The translations under genes and the position numbers were made by a program. Below, piece after piece: positions 43,877 through 55,269 of a DNA stretch of 64,000 nucleotides (position 1 is its first letter; each line of letters starts with the position of its first letter). The stretch is from Ligula intestinalis (taxonomy: Eukaryota > Platyhelminthes > Cestoda > Diphyllobothriidea > Diphyllobothriidae), in NCBI GenBank assembly GCA_036362985.1, contig JAYGXS010000008.1, forward strand, positions 16,604,673 through 16,668,672. Reading direction: 5' to 3'. The notes under the pieces are model-generated. The model was given only the letters and a program-made list of their open reading frames with translations. It was not told the DNA's origin and searched no databases.

Positions 43877-44197
43877 TGTGGTAGCCCTTTGCCAAACTTG
43901 TACCCATTTACGTCTTAGCCCTATTTTCATTTGAAAATAACTTTCTAGAATAAATCTTGCCATAATGCAGTTCTGTAACTTGCATTTATAACCTTTTTTT
44001 AAGTTAGCGTGCAACCATTTCCTGCTATACTTTAACTCGTTTGTATGTTGATTCAATAGCGGACATTTTCTACACATTGATCTTTTTCACTAAACGAGGT
44101 ACGTAGTCATTTTCACATATTCAGGGTATCTGACGCGGTTTGGCTTGACGTGCTTTTAGCGTGGAATCGCATCATCGATTACCTTTCTCCGCTAAAG
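43877..44197 (+). repeat. 3' LTR of the Gypsy element
   Basis: TGTGGTAGCCCTTTGCCAAA at the start is identical to the 5' LTR. The LTR continues with about 14 percent mismatches, mostly transitions, to GCTAAAG at 44191-44197. Transition-rich divergence suits neutral decay. Confidence 0.88.
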
Positions 44198-44904
44198 TTT
44201 TACGAAACTGCTTCGGAGAGTAAGGAGAATGAGGTCGAGGCAGAAGAGGATCAGGCACAAATTGAGTAAATGGGAGGAGAATGAAGGGAGCTCGTAGGAG
44301 TGCGAAAGGGAGAATGCGCAGGATGTTGGTGGATGGGAAGGAGGTGGAGGAGGAATAGACTTAGAAAAGAACTAATAAACTACAGACGTTTGGAGCACTT
44401 CAGTAGTTTGTAGGTCTCCCACTAACCGCAGGCTGTAGGCTGCAGATAGTTTGTGTGACGTTGTACTTGGTTTAGGCAAAAGATCAGTAGTTCTTTTAAA
44501 ATATTTTGCATATTTGCGCATACTTTTGATGTTTTCTCAAAATGCACACGTTCCTTTGATATTTTTGAACAAAGTAACACTTTTAAAGCCTTTTTAAATT
44601 TTTTTACCAAGTGGGCCTATCTTAACTTCATCCATCTTTCAATAAGAATGAGCTTCGAAGTCTGATTCGCCAATTCTGGAAAAGAAGATTTAAGACTCGG
44701 GAATTAAAGGAGATCTGGGATGCCGAGCTTAAATGTGCCATTCAGGTCAACTCATTATACTTCCTTTCTTTTATTTTTCGTTGTTTTCTGTTTCGCTGGT
44801 GACATCAACTTGAAAGACTAGCATTATTCCGGTCAACCATCAGAATTAGATAATAAAAACTTGTTTTCTACTCGTGAACCTAAATAGTCATCGAGCAGTC
44901 TGGT
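44198..44904. other. Purine-rich spacer and possible mariner 5' region
   Basis: 44215-44370 is G/A-rich. 44640-44740 reads LIRQFWKRRFKTRELKEIWD in one frame but with no certain match. The mariner relic begins within or after it. Confidence 0.35.
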
Positions 44905-45300
44905 TTGGGGACAGAACTTGCAATCAGTCTCAACACAGTCTTTAAATACTTGCAGCAACTTGACTTTGTTCATAAAAAGTTCCATGAAGACTCACATGAG
45001 TTGACCGAAGCACAAGCCAATATACGCGACGAAATTTTCCCTCGGTTTTTGTAAAGCTCGTTGAGCAATCACTTGTGAGGGTGCATCGTGACGTCTGATG
45101 AGAAATGGGTTTACCCGATCAATAGTAACGAACGAAAGCAATGGGTTTCAAGAACTCAAGCTCCTCCACCAATCCCAGATCACGATTGGTTCGGCAACAG
45201 AGTGCTCCTGTGTGTTTGGCGGCATTTCGAAGGTTTGCTTCATTTTGGATTTGTTCTAAATGGCCATGCCTGCAACTCTGACTTTTACAACTAAAAAGTG
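44905..45300 (+). pseudogene. Mariner-type transposase relic
   Basis: One frame with stops near 45052 and 45076 shows ISLNTVFKYLQQLDFVHKK and HELTEAQANIR, then VTSDEKWVYPIN and VSRTQAPPPIP. VLLCVWRHFEGLLHFGFV and NSDFYN follow before TAA at 45292. These match the order of the mariner catalytic domain: TGDEKW with the first Asp, then the (M)LCIWWD..G block. The first Asp is kept in SDEKW. The second, normally in WWD, reads WRH. The N-terminal helix-turn-helix part and the inverted terminal repeats are not recognisable, so the element is a remnant. Confidence 0.72.
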
Positions 45301-45869
45301 GGCCGTGTTTAGAAGAAGCATGAAGGGACTATCCGGTAGTGGTTCCGCCTAAATCTTGCCCCAAATCTACTATTACCGATGCAGAGTTAGGAACTAACTT
45401 CAATAACCACACCTAGTAACGGGTAAAGACAATTTCAAGACGACCGAAAGCAGCCACGAGTGGGGTGGCCGAGAAGACGAAACATGACTTGCACGTGATT
45501 ATGAGCTTGACTCGGATTTCATTCGCGTGAAGGTATCCTCAAGGCCACATCAAAAAGGAGCAATTGCAGACTAAATAGCCGACGAAAGATAGGCAGGTGA
45601 ATCAGAAGTGCAGAGATGGGGCACGAATTCAACTTTGACGCAGTCGAAATTGTGAGCCGAGGTGATGATCACAGAACAAGGCAGATTAAATAGGCCTGGA
45701 TGACGACCGAATGTTCAGTCAACTGCCACATAAATTTACCGGTCCTCGATGCTGTTTTAAAGGCATTCTTATCCGGGGACGGATGCGGCATGGAACAACT
45801 GGAGCTGGAAACATGTCCGGGCGTGACGGGGGACGATGGATCGAACGCTCAGGGGGTTGAAGTCAACGC
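45301..45869. other. Mariner downstream remnant and spacer
   Basis: GGGCCGTGTTTAGAAGAAGC after the transposase may still be element sequence. No further domain or terminal repeat was fixed. Confidence 0.35.
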
Positions 45870-46165
45870 ACGCGGGCTTCACACGTGGACAGCCAACACC
45901 ACGACCAGCGTGTGCATGACGGGGACCAGTCGGGATACCATAGCTGGCAACGAGATAAACACACAGTGGGCCGACACCAACGTACGCCGCAGCCAACGTG
46001 CTATTGCTGAGCACCCGTCGGGGCACCACAGAAGGCCACAAAACGAACACACAGGGCGTCGATACCAACGTAAGCGGCACGGTGCCAGACAGGAGACAGA
46101 CAGATATGTAGACTGGAGACGTGGCGAGAAACACACACAGTGACGCGAACATAATTGGTAAAACA
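45870..46165 (+). repeat. Diverged tandem repeat, about 85-90 bp period
   Basis: The block (A/G)A(T/A)AAACACACAGTGGGCCGA or ACGAACACACAGGGCGTCGA recurs near 45955, 46045 and 46130. Each is followed by (C/T)ACCAACGTA(C/A)GC(C/G)GC and preceded by a GTCGGG..ACCA.AG region. A 147-codon frame (45700-46143) spans the array. Its composition (Thr, Arg, His, Gln) follows the repeat, and I do not treat it as a gene. Confidence 0.5.
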
Positions 46166-47278
46166 TGCGCACGCAAGTAAGGGTGGCATAAAGACGTGGA
46201 CCGTGAGCCAGAATGTCAATTCTCTGAAGATGGGTAGATGGAACAACTACCCAAAACACCAGGCTTATAATAAACCTCTCCAGGTGAACGCTCCTCTTCT
46301 GAACCAGAAATACTTACAGGAGGATGGGACAGGGCAGGGTGCCGATGTACAGTAAGGCAGAGGAAGTCGATTGTTTGCAGGACGACGCTTCTAAGGAGGA
46401 AGAAACGGAAGGAGAGAAAGCGGAGTAGGGAGAAGATGTAGGAGGCGTAGAAAAAGCTGTAACAGGTTTTCGTGGTGTAGGCTGAAAAGGGTCAGGCAGA
46501 TATTGGGAGTGTGAGTGGCCTCAGGGGGAGGAGAACGTTGGTAGAGGGGAGCCGAAGTGTAGGAGCTTGAAAGAAAGCGAGGGAAAAAGTGCGCATGGAA
46601 GTTTTAAGGTGAAGGAGAGGAATGGACTCAAAAAAGAACCGAAGAATCACAGGACGGTGGTGCGAAGAGAGGAGGCAGAGGAGTGAAAGAACTGATGTAT
46701 TGTAATCGTTCGGATCAGCTGCTGACTTCTATCCACCCATTACCCGCAAGCTGGAGACTGTTTTAATCACGAATATGTAACTGCAAAGATCATTCGGTTT
46801 AATATACCACTCTACCTTTTGAAATATTCATTTGTGTATGCACTCACAATGGGATTATTCGTATAAGGTGAAGACAAACTCCGATCGGTTGTTGGCAACT
46901 ACCGAAGGCAACGTATAGTCAGTAACGGATGTAAATCCCTCCACTCCTCTTCCAATGAGCAGCCTTTCCACGGTGTACGTTTCTAATTAATTTAACTATG
47001 CCCGTAGTACAAATAAAATTATATCCTTTTGGCATCCTTATATATAAATATGCCTCCTATGCTAAAGGAGCCTTATCCCAAACAATTCCGTCTTATAAAC
47101 TGCTCTGCGCCATTATTCAGTAAAGTACCCATATTAGTGGCCGCAAGTGTGATTATCATTAAACGCATTCCATGTAAACGGACCACAAAGGGCAGTCGGT
47201 TATGAAATGGTTGCTCTCCAACAGCAGCTTTTTTATCTCCCTCCAATCGTCTGGCCCTGCTAGCCCACAGCTTGACCA
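46166..47278. other. Spacer with a purine-rich tract
   Basis: 46280-46680 is G/A-rich (GGAGGAAGAAACGGAAGGAG, GGGGGAGGAGAACG), like the tracts beside the Gypsy LTRs. No gene was recognised. Confidence 0.4.
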
Positions 47279-47410
47279 TCGGTTTCGATTATGTTCACCG
47301 TATTCTCCAAACAGGGTGGTGCAGAGTTGGTGACGTGCGCGTGAGTTTTTTAAGTGCGCATCTTCTATCGGACTGTCTCTTTCCTCGCCTATCTGAGCTC
47401 AATGTCAAGA
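47279..47410 (+). repeat. R3 dispersed repeat, plus-strand copy
   Basis: ATCGGTTTCGATTATGTTCACC, CCAAACAGGGTGGTGCAGAG, GCGCGTGAGTTTTTTAAGTG and CTTTCCTCGCCTATCTGAGC align with 6270-6400 and with the reverse complement of 21875-22050. Confidence 0.55.
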
Positions 47411-48745
47411 TGCATTAAGGAAGACTGTATGTGAACCTGGGCACAGGAGCTGGCGTAGCCGAAGATGTCATGTGCGCACCGCCACACCTCACTCGCATCT
47501 CAGTTGAGTGGCAGTGGCATAAAGGCCACATTATTTAGGAGTCATTGCAGCCTGACTTTAAGTCCGCCAGTAAGCCGCTCCGCACAACACAAAACGCACT
47601 GGGCTGACCGCACAGTTCCAGTTTCCTGTCAGCTGATAACCCTCCGAGCCACAGCTCTTAGAACACCCTGATAGCTTCAAGCGCGTAAGATTGTTTATAG
47701 TGAGGAAAAAGCGCTGAACCATCCTCCTAACTCTGTCTTCCACTGCCAGTATCAGACCATCCTAGTGCCTACTCTAAAACAGACACATTTAAGACTAAAC
47801 CTGTGAGATCTGGTATTGCAAAAGTAACACAGGCAGTCAACTATAAGATGACATATATATTCAGAAAAACAAAGAAGAAAATATTTGATATTCACAGAAG
47901 GTCCTGGGCAATTTAATACAGTAGATTCACAAATGCTCTGTTTGAGGTATAAAGTCCAACAGTCAGGGGGGGCCACTCACAGCCGTTCGTGTGAGGAGAA
48001 CACCTTGGTTGGTAGGTTGGCTTTGTTTACTGGAAAAAGAGAGAGAGTTTGCGAGCAATTAGGTGAGCAGCGGAACTAAATGGTTTGCTCCTTGTTTGAA
48101 ACTCATCCCACCTGAAACGCATACTGATTATTTTTGGCATCTCTTAAAGAGTTCGAATGTGAAATATGTGGCATAAAACGATATTTTTGATTACAGGACA
48201 GACTTGTTCTCGTGCACTGTACCTACGAGCGGATGGAATGTGTGGGCTGAAGACCTTCAGCCAATTGGAAGGTGGACATTTCCCTCCCATTATCGCTGCA
48301 AGAGGCTGTTCTCGTGTGGCTTTGTAGTCCTTATCTCAGCTGACATAAAAAAGGCTCATAAAGGAGAGTGTCGCTTTCTGGTCAACTAACTTGGGCTTGA
48401 GATATAAGATTTCAGCTCGAAACGTTTGAGATAATGATGCAGAAATTGCAGTTACCTTTCCTGGTCGCTTAGCACGTCCTAACTATTGGCTGCTAGTCAT
48501 TAAGTCATCATCCGCTCCGGAGCCTCAGTCTCCTGACGCTGTCGGCGACCAGTTGCTAGGACCATCTGAATTAATGCTAAGGACTACTTACATGATCTCC
48601 GACACGAGACATGAAGACAGGAACCACCCACAGTACATGTGACGTTGTGTCAAATTCCAAATAAACTATGAGTGGTCTAAAATTAGAGTCAGGGGTAAGT
48701 TTATGATTAGGTTAAGATTAAGCGACAAGGTCGGAATTATTGTTA
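47411..48745. other. Intergenic, no recognised gene
   Basis: No domain or RNA gene was recognised. From about 48690 the sequence becomes rich in GGTTA and GTTAAG words that continue into the PLE locus at 48.75 kb. Confidence 0.35.
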
Positions 48746-49200
48746 ACTGTAGTACTAGGGTTAATGGTAGAGTTAAAGTTTAGATAAGGGCTGCGGTTTG
48801 GGTTTTTGTTACGGCTAGTATGGTCACTGGGACAAGATTGTCACTCATCAGAGCTTTCGAAATTCGTCGTGGATCCATCCTCCTAGACAATAATAGAAAT
48901 AGGTACTTAAAACAGAGGTAGTTGCAGTGTTTATAGGACAGTGTCATTATGCTACTGCATATTAACGACGATTAACGCTTCCGCTATCCAGGGTAATTGC
49001 CAGCTTGTGCGCTAATTGCTTGGTAGCTGGCTTGATGAAGTCGTCTATAGAATGCTGTGCAGTTGCGGGTAAATCAACTTCGTCGGAGAAACTAGAAGTC
49101 TTCCCAAGACGTGAATTGCCGAGCACGTGGTAGCAGTGCAGAGAAATGAAGCTAATTAATTAATATGCAGCTTCTTCGACGAGCCCCGGCTACACATTCA
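48746..49200 (-). mobile_element. PLE tail and 3' end, minus strand
   Basis: Minus-strand order: an endonuclease-tail relic (CAAGCAATTAGCGCACAAGC, CAATTACCCTGGATAGCGG near 48990-49025) leads to a worn GGATCCACGACGAATTTCG hairpin near 48865-48880. TTGTCCCAGTGAC then leads into a GGTTAAAG-type flank near 48755-48780. Compare 8.0-8.3 kb. It abuts a plus-strand fragment on its right. Confidence 0.55.
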
Positions 49201-49204
49201 TATT

Positions 49205-49941
49205 TCATAAGGCCAACATTCTCGGGAGCGGTGACCGTCACGCTACGCACCATTTACTTGAATCACGGTTCCCGGGCCCCCAGTCCATAAACAAGTGTAA
49301 AGACCTGTCTAAGCCATATTCGGTGCTGAGGCTCAGTTGGGCCCCAGCAATTCGTCAATCGGTGAACACGTCATCTATTTCCTGCGTCAGTGATTCATAT
49401 GGCTGAGCAATCATCACGTCCAAATCTAGCACGTGTGATGAAAGTTCAGCATACCACGAGCTGCACGCAAGCCATCAAGCAATTAGTGCCCAAATTGGGC
49501 AACTATCCTGAATAAAGGGGCGAAGCTGTTTATTTTCAGAGGCATGCAGTAGCATGATGACTGTATTTTGTAAATGCTGCAAATCCCTGTGCATGAAGTA
49601 CCAGTTTCTGCTATTGTCTCTGAAGATATATCCACGACGGATTTTAAAACGTAAGGCCGATAAAGTCCTTGTCCCAGAGATCGCATTTGAGTCTTTTCAA
49701 TTACTTCCTGAAACTCGCATTTTTATTTGTATTGACGATATTAACCCTTTATAAACCTCATCACATGGCTACTTTTATTACTCTACTCCTCTGTTCGGCT
49801 TCGGGCCACATAAGGAATTCGCACCAACTTTACTTTCTTCGAACTAGACATTACCAGCCGATAAATTCTATGTGGTTACCTACTCTCGTATGCTAGGTGT
49901 CACACTAACTTTAACCCCAAAACTGCCCATAACCCTAGTGC
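49205..49941 (+). mobile_element. PLE tail and 3' end, plus strand
   Basis: CCAGTCCATAAACAAGTGTA, TATTCGGTGCTGAGGCTCAG (QSINKC..YSVLRLS peptide relic) and CAAGCAATTAGTGCCC are followed by the 3' block. That block runs CTCTGAAGATATATCC, GACGGAT, AAGGCCGATAAAGTCCTTGT, CCCAGAGATCGC, and TTACTTCCTGAAACTCGC near 49705. The segment 49902-49941 (ACTTTAACCCCA, ATAACCCTAGTGC) is the inverted match of 48753-48782, so the outer flanks belong to the element too. Confidence 0.6.
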
Positions 49942-51782
49942 TATCTGAGCCTGTTCCCCAAGCGGGGATGGCATTAGTTAATATATCAAGATCACCTGTC
50001 ATACCTGTACATACCTATGCTTGTGCCGTACTGAGGTCCTGACTCGCTTAAATGCAGTGAAGGTATTCAAGCCTTTTGGCAGTACTGATGAGCTGTTTAT
50101 GCAGATTCTCATGCGAGTGAGGTTTTGTATTTCCGCTTGGCTGAATGTGGTCGTTACAGCACAGTAAATGGAACTAGTTACATTTCGTAAGTTACAATTT
50201 TATGACCGGACTAACGAAGCTTCATTGTAGATTCCTACCTAGAGGAAAGTTCACTAAACAGCTTTGAGTCTTAGGAGTAGTTGCACCACTTCATCCAAAT
50301 GCCCTTCAATATGCATTATCAACGCAGCGCATTCGTCTGCTTTTTTTCAACTTTGGAGTGGTCTAAGAAAGATATTTTCTTTACCTAGCCTGTTGGTGGC
50401 AAGGTGAATTCTCACTTCAGTAAACCGACCTATCAACGCTTGGTGAAACAGCCCCTGAAGCCAAATAACCACGGGGAGGGGGGAGGGGGAGGAGTGAAAA
50501 GGCCAAATAGCGACATTGTCCGGCAGAATGCCGTCCACAATGATGATGATATTTGGGTGTCAGACCTCGAGTTGGGTTGTAACAACGGTGGTGCTCCTGG
50601 AATCCCCTGGCGCACACTGCAGATCTTACTATTCAGACTACATAAATCAATGTCTACAGATATATACCACCTCGAGCTGGAAGCATTATGTACTATACAA
50701 AAACGCAGTGATTTATGTTTGTCGGGCAGGGCACTCTTAGGTGTTTCGTTGCGAATGCAATCGCTAGTCTTCTGCGTTTTTGATTCTTTCGATTCTTACT
50801 TTAATGGTGTTCATCAAACTCAATACGTGAACTAGCAGTCTCCAGTTAACTTGCTTTTATGCAGTCCAATCTAAAAGACGTAAAGGTTCTGAATCAAGCT
50901 CTTTTGGTCCACCCTTTCGGTCAGGCAAATATTGGCTAGAAATCGTATGGCTTGAACTTTATTATATCCTCTCCTATATCACTTGTCAACGGTACATGTG
51001 AAAACTGCGTCTACCTATCTATTCTGACACTGTAATGGGGGAGATTGGGTCCTTCATTTAGCGTTGTATTGGCGCTTTAGTTCACGTTAGGACACGATAC
51101 TATTTTCCTTTTCCTGGAATTCTGCATAGAGCCATCACTGTTATTGGTGCGGACGTTCATATACCCATGGCCTGTGTAGATGGTCATAAACGAAATACCC
51201 CCTTAATTACGGCAACAGTCATCCAATTTAATATCAGCTAAATCTATACTGCTACATAGAGGACTTAGGCTGAAGAAGGCATTGGGTATGTAAAATTAGC
51301 CCTCGCCTAAGCAGTATTACATGTATGCTAGGTGAAAAGGAGGTTTCAAATGTTTTTGCCTCAAAAAAGAAATTATCTGACCATCATTTAATATTTCAAA
51401 CAAAAAGACTGCGCTATATTACTGAATTATTTATAAACTGCGCGTGAATCTGTTCGTTTGTGCCCAATGCATCAGGATGAATTAAATTAACATGGAAAAT
51501 TAAAACAGATTAAGAATCGGCGTTTAGATCCTATGTAAAAAATGCTCCATATAAACTTTGAATTTAAGTAGCTCAAAATCCATTCGAAAAATGACATTAA
51601 ACTGTCAACCAAGAACGCAGCATTCAACTGAGCGAATATGTAAAACACCAGTGAGCATCTCCAAATATCAATTTAATGCGTAGTATCCCTTATGGCAACG
51701 TTTAAAATGCGTAATCGTATGGCAAAGACTCCGGTTATTCCTTGTACTGGACTTATTTTGTGCATTGTCGACAACAAGAGAA
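49942..51782. other. Intergenic, no recognised gene
   Basis: A 143-codon frame (50404-50835) crosses a G-rich run and has no recognisable domain. Nothing else is supported. Confidence 0.35.
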
Positions 51783-52722
51783 TCATTCTATTTTACAGAT
51801 AAGAGACACATAAAGTCCTGGCTAAAAATCGAAAATACTATTTCGGAAAGAAATAGTCCTTATTTGATACTTGTAAAGCGTAGTTACAAGCAAATTGTAG
51901 GCCTTTGGATAAGCATGTTTCCGGCAATATTTGCACTTGTTAAAACGTCTATTCGTATTTTGACCTTTGTAATGTTGCTTACCAACTAATTTTTAAATTC
52001 AACAAAACAAGACAACAAAAACATGAAATATATTTTCCTTTTTTTCTACGGATATAAGTCATAGGTACATTCAATGCTCAAAAAGGTCTGCCAATAGAGG
52101 CGAATACGCGAGTTCCAGGAAGAAGTGCAAAAGAAGAAGAAGCAAGCACTGAAGCAAGAGTTTTGTTGTCTTGGTGTTTCAGATTCCGTCGGGAATCCTT
52201 AATCATAAGTAATGGTAACATAGTCATGTACCAGTAGGTTTGAAACATGCACAGGTTGCACGATATTTATAGTTCGTAGTGGTCATCCGCGTGCGTGCGA
52301 TAATTATTCAATTCTGTAGCCACCGCTTGGGTCGTAATTGGTGCAGTACTAGCTTGATACTTCGCGTTCGACTCAGTAATTGCCAAGCTTTCCTCGTCCG
52401 TGCTGGATGCAGGATTGGTAATTGCGCGACAATTATGCTCTTTGTCGTCAGAGTTGTTATTGTTGGGCCCAGTCCTTCCCACATGGCTGATTCTCTTGCT
52501 CAGGCAATGTCTCAGTACGCAATATGGGAACGCCAAATCATTGCACTTTTTGATGAAATGGGGCCTAAGAACCATGACTCCAGCAGCTTGCGACTCACGT
52601 GATTGTCACCACTTGCGAGAATTGCGAGCCCGTCAAACTTGAAAATATGGCTGAGTCCTGTCGAATGAGTTGCAACCAGGGTGTTGGCGTCTATCTTCGT
52701 CACTACCGCTGCATGCTCGGCC
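51783..52722 (-). mobile_element. PLE inverted-repeat locus, left arm
   Basis: The arm pairs with 52961-53748 over its length at about 95 percent or more by eye. Read on the minus strand it carries ANTLVATHSTGLSHIFKFDG, ILASGDNHVSRKLLESWFLG and CNDLAFPYCVLRHCLSKRIS, the tail of a GIY-YIG PLE protein. It then has the 3'-terminal block with GGATTCCCGACGGAATCTGAAAC (52175-52198). About 169 bases (roughly 52331-52499) present here are missing from the right arm, and the break points share TGG. Confidence 0.82.
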
Positions 52723-52960
52723 ATTCGCGTCCGTAGTAACCTTACGATTTGTCCAACGTAGTTGTTTTGTCCACAACTGCACCAGATCGGGTAAACTACT
52801 CCAATCGTTTTCTGCTGTGGAAATGGGTCTTTTGGTTTAATGACCCGGCGCCTGATGGTTTCCACTGGCCTGCGCACAACTCCATTTGCAAGTGGGGTGA
52901 GCAGACGGATGACCGTTTCCGATACATTCTTCACGTACGAAAGAGCCCGCCAAACGTTTG
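52723..52960 (-). pseudogene. PLE GIY-YIG core in the inverted-repeat spacer
   Basis: The unpaired centre continues the minus-strand protein upstream of the left arm. It reads SYVKNVSETVIRLLTPLANG, RPVETIRRRVIKPKDPFP, GVVYPIWCSCGQNNYVGQ and RLLRTRMAEH. GVVY...CSCG..YVG is the GIY-YIG signature as it appears in PLEs, where the nuclease cuts the target strand. The frame is open across the spacer and into the left arm (to at least 52512). RT is absent, so the copy is 5'-truncated. Confidence 0.8.
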
Positions 52961-53748
52961 GGCCGAGCATGCAGCGGTAATGAGGAAGGTAAAAGCCAAC
53001 ACCCTGGTTGCAACTCATTCGACAGGACTCAGCCATATTTTCAAGTTTGACGGGCTCGCAATTCTCGCAAGTGGTGACAATCACGTGAGTCGCAAGCTGC
53101 TGGAGTCATGGTTCTTAGGCCCCATTTCATCAAAAAGTGCAATGATTTGGCGTTCCCATATTGCGTACTGAGACATTGCCTGAGCAAGAGAATCAGCCAA
53201 GCGGTGGCTATAGAAGTGGATAATTGTCATACGCACGCAGATGACCACTATGAACTATAAATACCATGCAACCTGTGCATGTTTCAACCCTACCGGTACA
53301 TGACTATGACTATGATACCATTACCTATGATTAAGGATTCCCGACGGAATCCGAAACACCAGGACAACAAAACTCTTGCTCCAGTGCTTGCTTCTTCTTC
53401 TTTTGCACTTCTTCCTGGAACTCGCGTATTCGCCTCTATTGGCAGACCTTTTTGAGCTTTGAATGCACCTATGACTTATATCCGTAGAAAAAAGGAAAAT
53501 ATATTTCATGTTTTTGTTGTCTTGTTTTGTTGAATTTAAAATTAGTTGGTAAGCAACAATACAAAGGACAAAATAAGAATACACGTTTTAACAAGTGCGA
53601 ATATTGCATGAAACATGCTTAACCAAAGGCCTACAATTTACTTGTAACTACGCTTTACAAGTATCAAATAAGGACTATTTCTTTCCGAAATAGTATTTTC
53701 GATTTGTAGCCAGGACTTAATATGTCTCTTATCTGTAAAATAGAATGA
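52961..53748 (+). mobile_element. PLE inverted-repeat locus, right arm
   Basis: Plus-strand copy of the left arm: AEHAAVMRKVKANTLVATHS and on to RSHIAY, then a stop at 53169-53171. It continues past the missing 169-base segment to CTATGAACTATAAATACC and the terminal block with GGATTCC/GGAATCC (53335-53341, 53346-53352) and GAAAC. The outer end TAGAATGA at 53741-53748 mirrors TCATTCTA at 51783. Confidence 0.82.
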
Positions 53749-54364
53749 CTTAAATAATATAAAATTTAAGTATTCCTTTCTAACAGCGTTTGCTTTTTGC
53801 GGGTGGTCAGAATGGGGCTTATTCAAAAAGTGGCTCCGTAGCGTGATTAGCCTGCGCGATAATCAGTAGTGAAAATCTATGCAAACAATTCATTCAAATC
53901 GAAGTCACATTTCAGAATTTCGGTTGAAATTTCATCCGATAGGAAATATTTTGTATTTATTACTTTGTGCGAAAGATCAAACACTGATTCAGAGCATCAT
54001 AGGTTCTTCTGGTGGCTGAGGTTTTATGAATTTTTGGATGCTGTAGTCCAGTGATCTATAATTTCCTAAAGGATGCGTCGCGTTTATTGGCGCTTATACG
54101 GCAAGTGTTCATGTGTCTCTCATGCGGCCTTAGGTTAATTGTGAACCTAAGAATATATTAAGCAGCAGTATGTCTACAGATTTATTGTGAAATACTATGT
54201 ATCTACGATCGCAGAGCCGTCTATGACTCAAGAAGTATGCCTGGGAGGCTCGCGTTTTATACTGAAAAACTTATTCTAACATATTTTTGTGCGGATGATC
54301 AACTCGATGTAATAATCATCGGTTTCAACGCTTCAATAATTCATTCAACTCAATTCCGAAAACG
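53749..54364. other. Intergenic, no recognised gene
   Basis: AT-rich; nothing supported. Confidence 0.4.
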
Positions 54365-54500
54365 TTAGTGTTCTCCGTGGAACTCGAACCGACGCCAGCA
54401 AGGAAAAGCTTAAGGCAGTCATCGTTCTATCCAAGTGACCTACCGAGGCCTCACTAGCAGCAGTGAATTAAATCACAATTGGGTCGATTAACGTATTAAA
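54365..54500 (-). repeat. tRNA-derived SINE-like repeat
   Basis: Minus strand: CCTCGGTAGGTCACTTGGAT, then AGAACG (A-box-like), and about 45 bases later CGGTTCGAGTTCC (B-box-like). The plus-strand segment CACAATTGGGTCGATTAACG at 54473-54492 matches 30350-30370. A full tRNA fold is not possible, so a SINE remnant is more likely than a tRNA gene. Confidence 0.45.
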
Positions 54501-55269
54501 ACATCCATTCTGATACAGTAAGCTAACTGACCAAGCAAGATTTCTTTAGCAATTGATCTACAATCCGCCAGATGACTATCGGGCATAATTAATCATTAGG
54601 AGGGTTATGTTAGATCTCAATAATTCATTTGACCAAATTGTGAAAAAGCCGGCCGGTGGAATAAATTTGGAGGCATAGGTCTTCTAAAGTTGCATGGTGC
54701 TACTAAGCAACTGATGGTTTTACTCCCAATAATCAATCAGAATTAGCCATTATTCTCCTCAAAATGACCTTTAATAGTTTGATCCCCTTACGTTGCCACA
54801 TCGGGCACAGCACATCAATAGAGCACATCAGTGAACGAGTTAAAAATCCTATTCTCACCAATGCTCTTCGCCGAGTTTTCAAGTACCACCAAAAAGCAAC
54901 CGCTCATAGGGAATAGGGGTCTTCCAGTTTGCCTCCGGGAATATATCGCCAGCGCACGGAAGTGCGGTTGTGACAGTCGACCAGGAAATTTGAGACATGC
55001 CGCAGAAAGGAAGTGCGCTTGGCAGCCGACAGTACTCCCGTGGTGCCATACGGATGGAGCTTTAAAGTGCGATGAAAAGGTTTATTTCAGTAATTTTAAA
55101 ATTAATTTATCTAAAATATTATCGTACACATATTATTATATCATTTAATAGTATATTATTTGTTTGGTTACAATTTTATTGTTTTTATGAATGACCGTTG
55201 TAGTAGTTGTAGTATATGCGGTCGCATATACCTCCTCAACAGAGAAAAACTCTGTGACCTGGCAGTTAA
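54501..55269. other. Intergenic, no recognised gene
   Basis: The frame at 54831-55148 has no recognisable domain. The 3' part is AT-rich. Confidence 0.35.

Larger units (their letters stand above)
34682..44197 (+). mobile_element. Ty3/Gypsy LTR retrotransposon (CsRn1-like), inactive, with nested LINE
   Basis: This is a full-length element: 5' LTR, primer-binding site, gag, protease, RT, RNase H, integrase, polypurine tract and 3' LTR, in the order typical of Ty3/Gypsy. The CHCC Gag box and a primer site starting TGGTGACC (as for a tRNA-Trp primer) are features known from the CsRn1 group of fluke retrotransposons, so I place it there. The LTRs differ at roughly 44 of 322 positions by eye, meaning old. 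Stops lie at 35235, 35996, 37365, 42250, 42714, 43242 and 43425. Frameshifts lie near 36537 and 37147, and a 4.7-kb LINE interrupts RNase H. Target duplication is unclear: GTTT before, TTTT after. Confidence 0.88.

Noticed and set aside
45700..46143. 147-codon frame as a possible gene
   Set aside because: Encoded by a diverged tandem repeat, with biased composition and no domain.
48690..48820. Interstitial telomere array
   Set aside because: GGTTA-like words are too irregular for a telomere repeat and seem to belong to the PLE end.
50404..50835. 143-codon frame
   Set aside because: Contains a glycine run from a G-rich tract; no recognisable motif and no splice or promoter context.
54365..54450. 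Functional tRNA gene on the minus strand
   Set aside because: A- and B-box-like words are present but acceptor, anticodon and T stems do not pair; better read as a SINE remnant.
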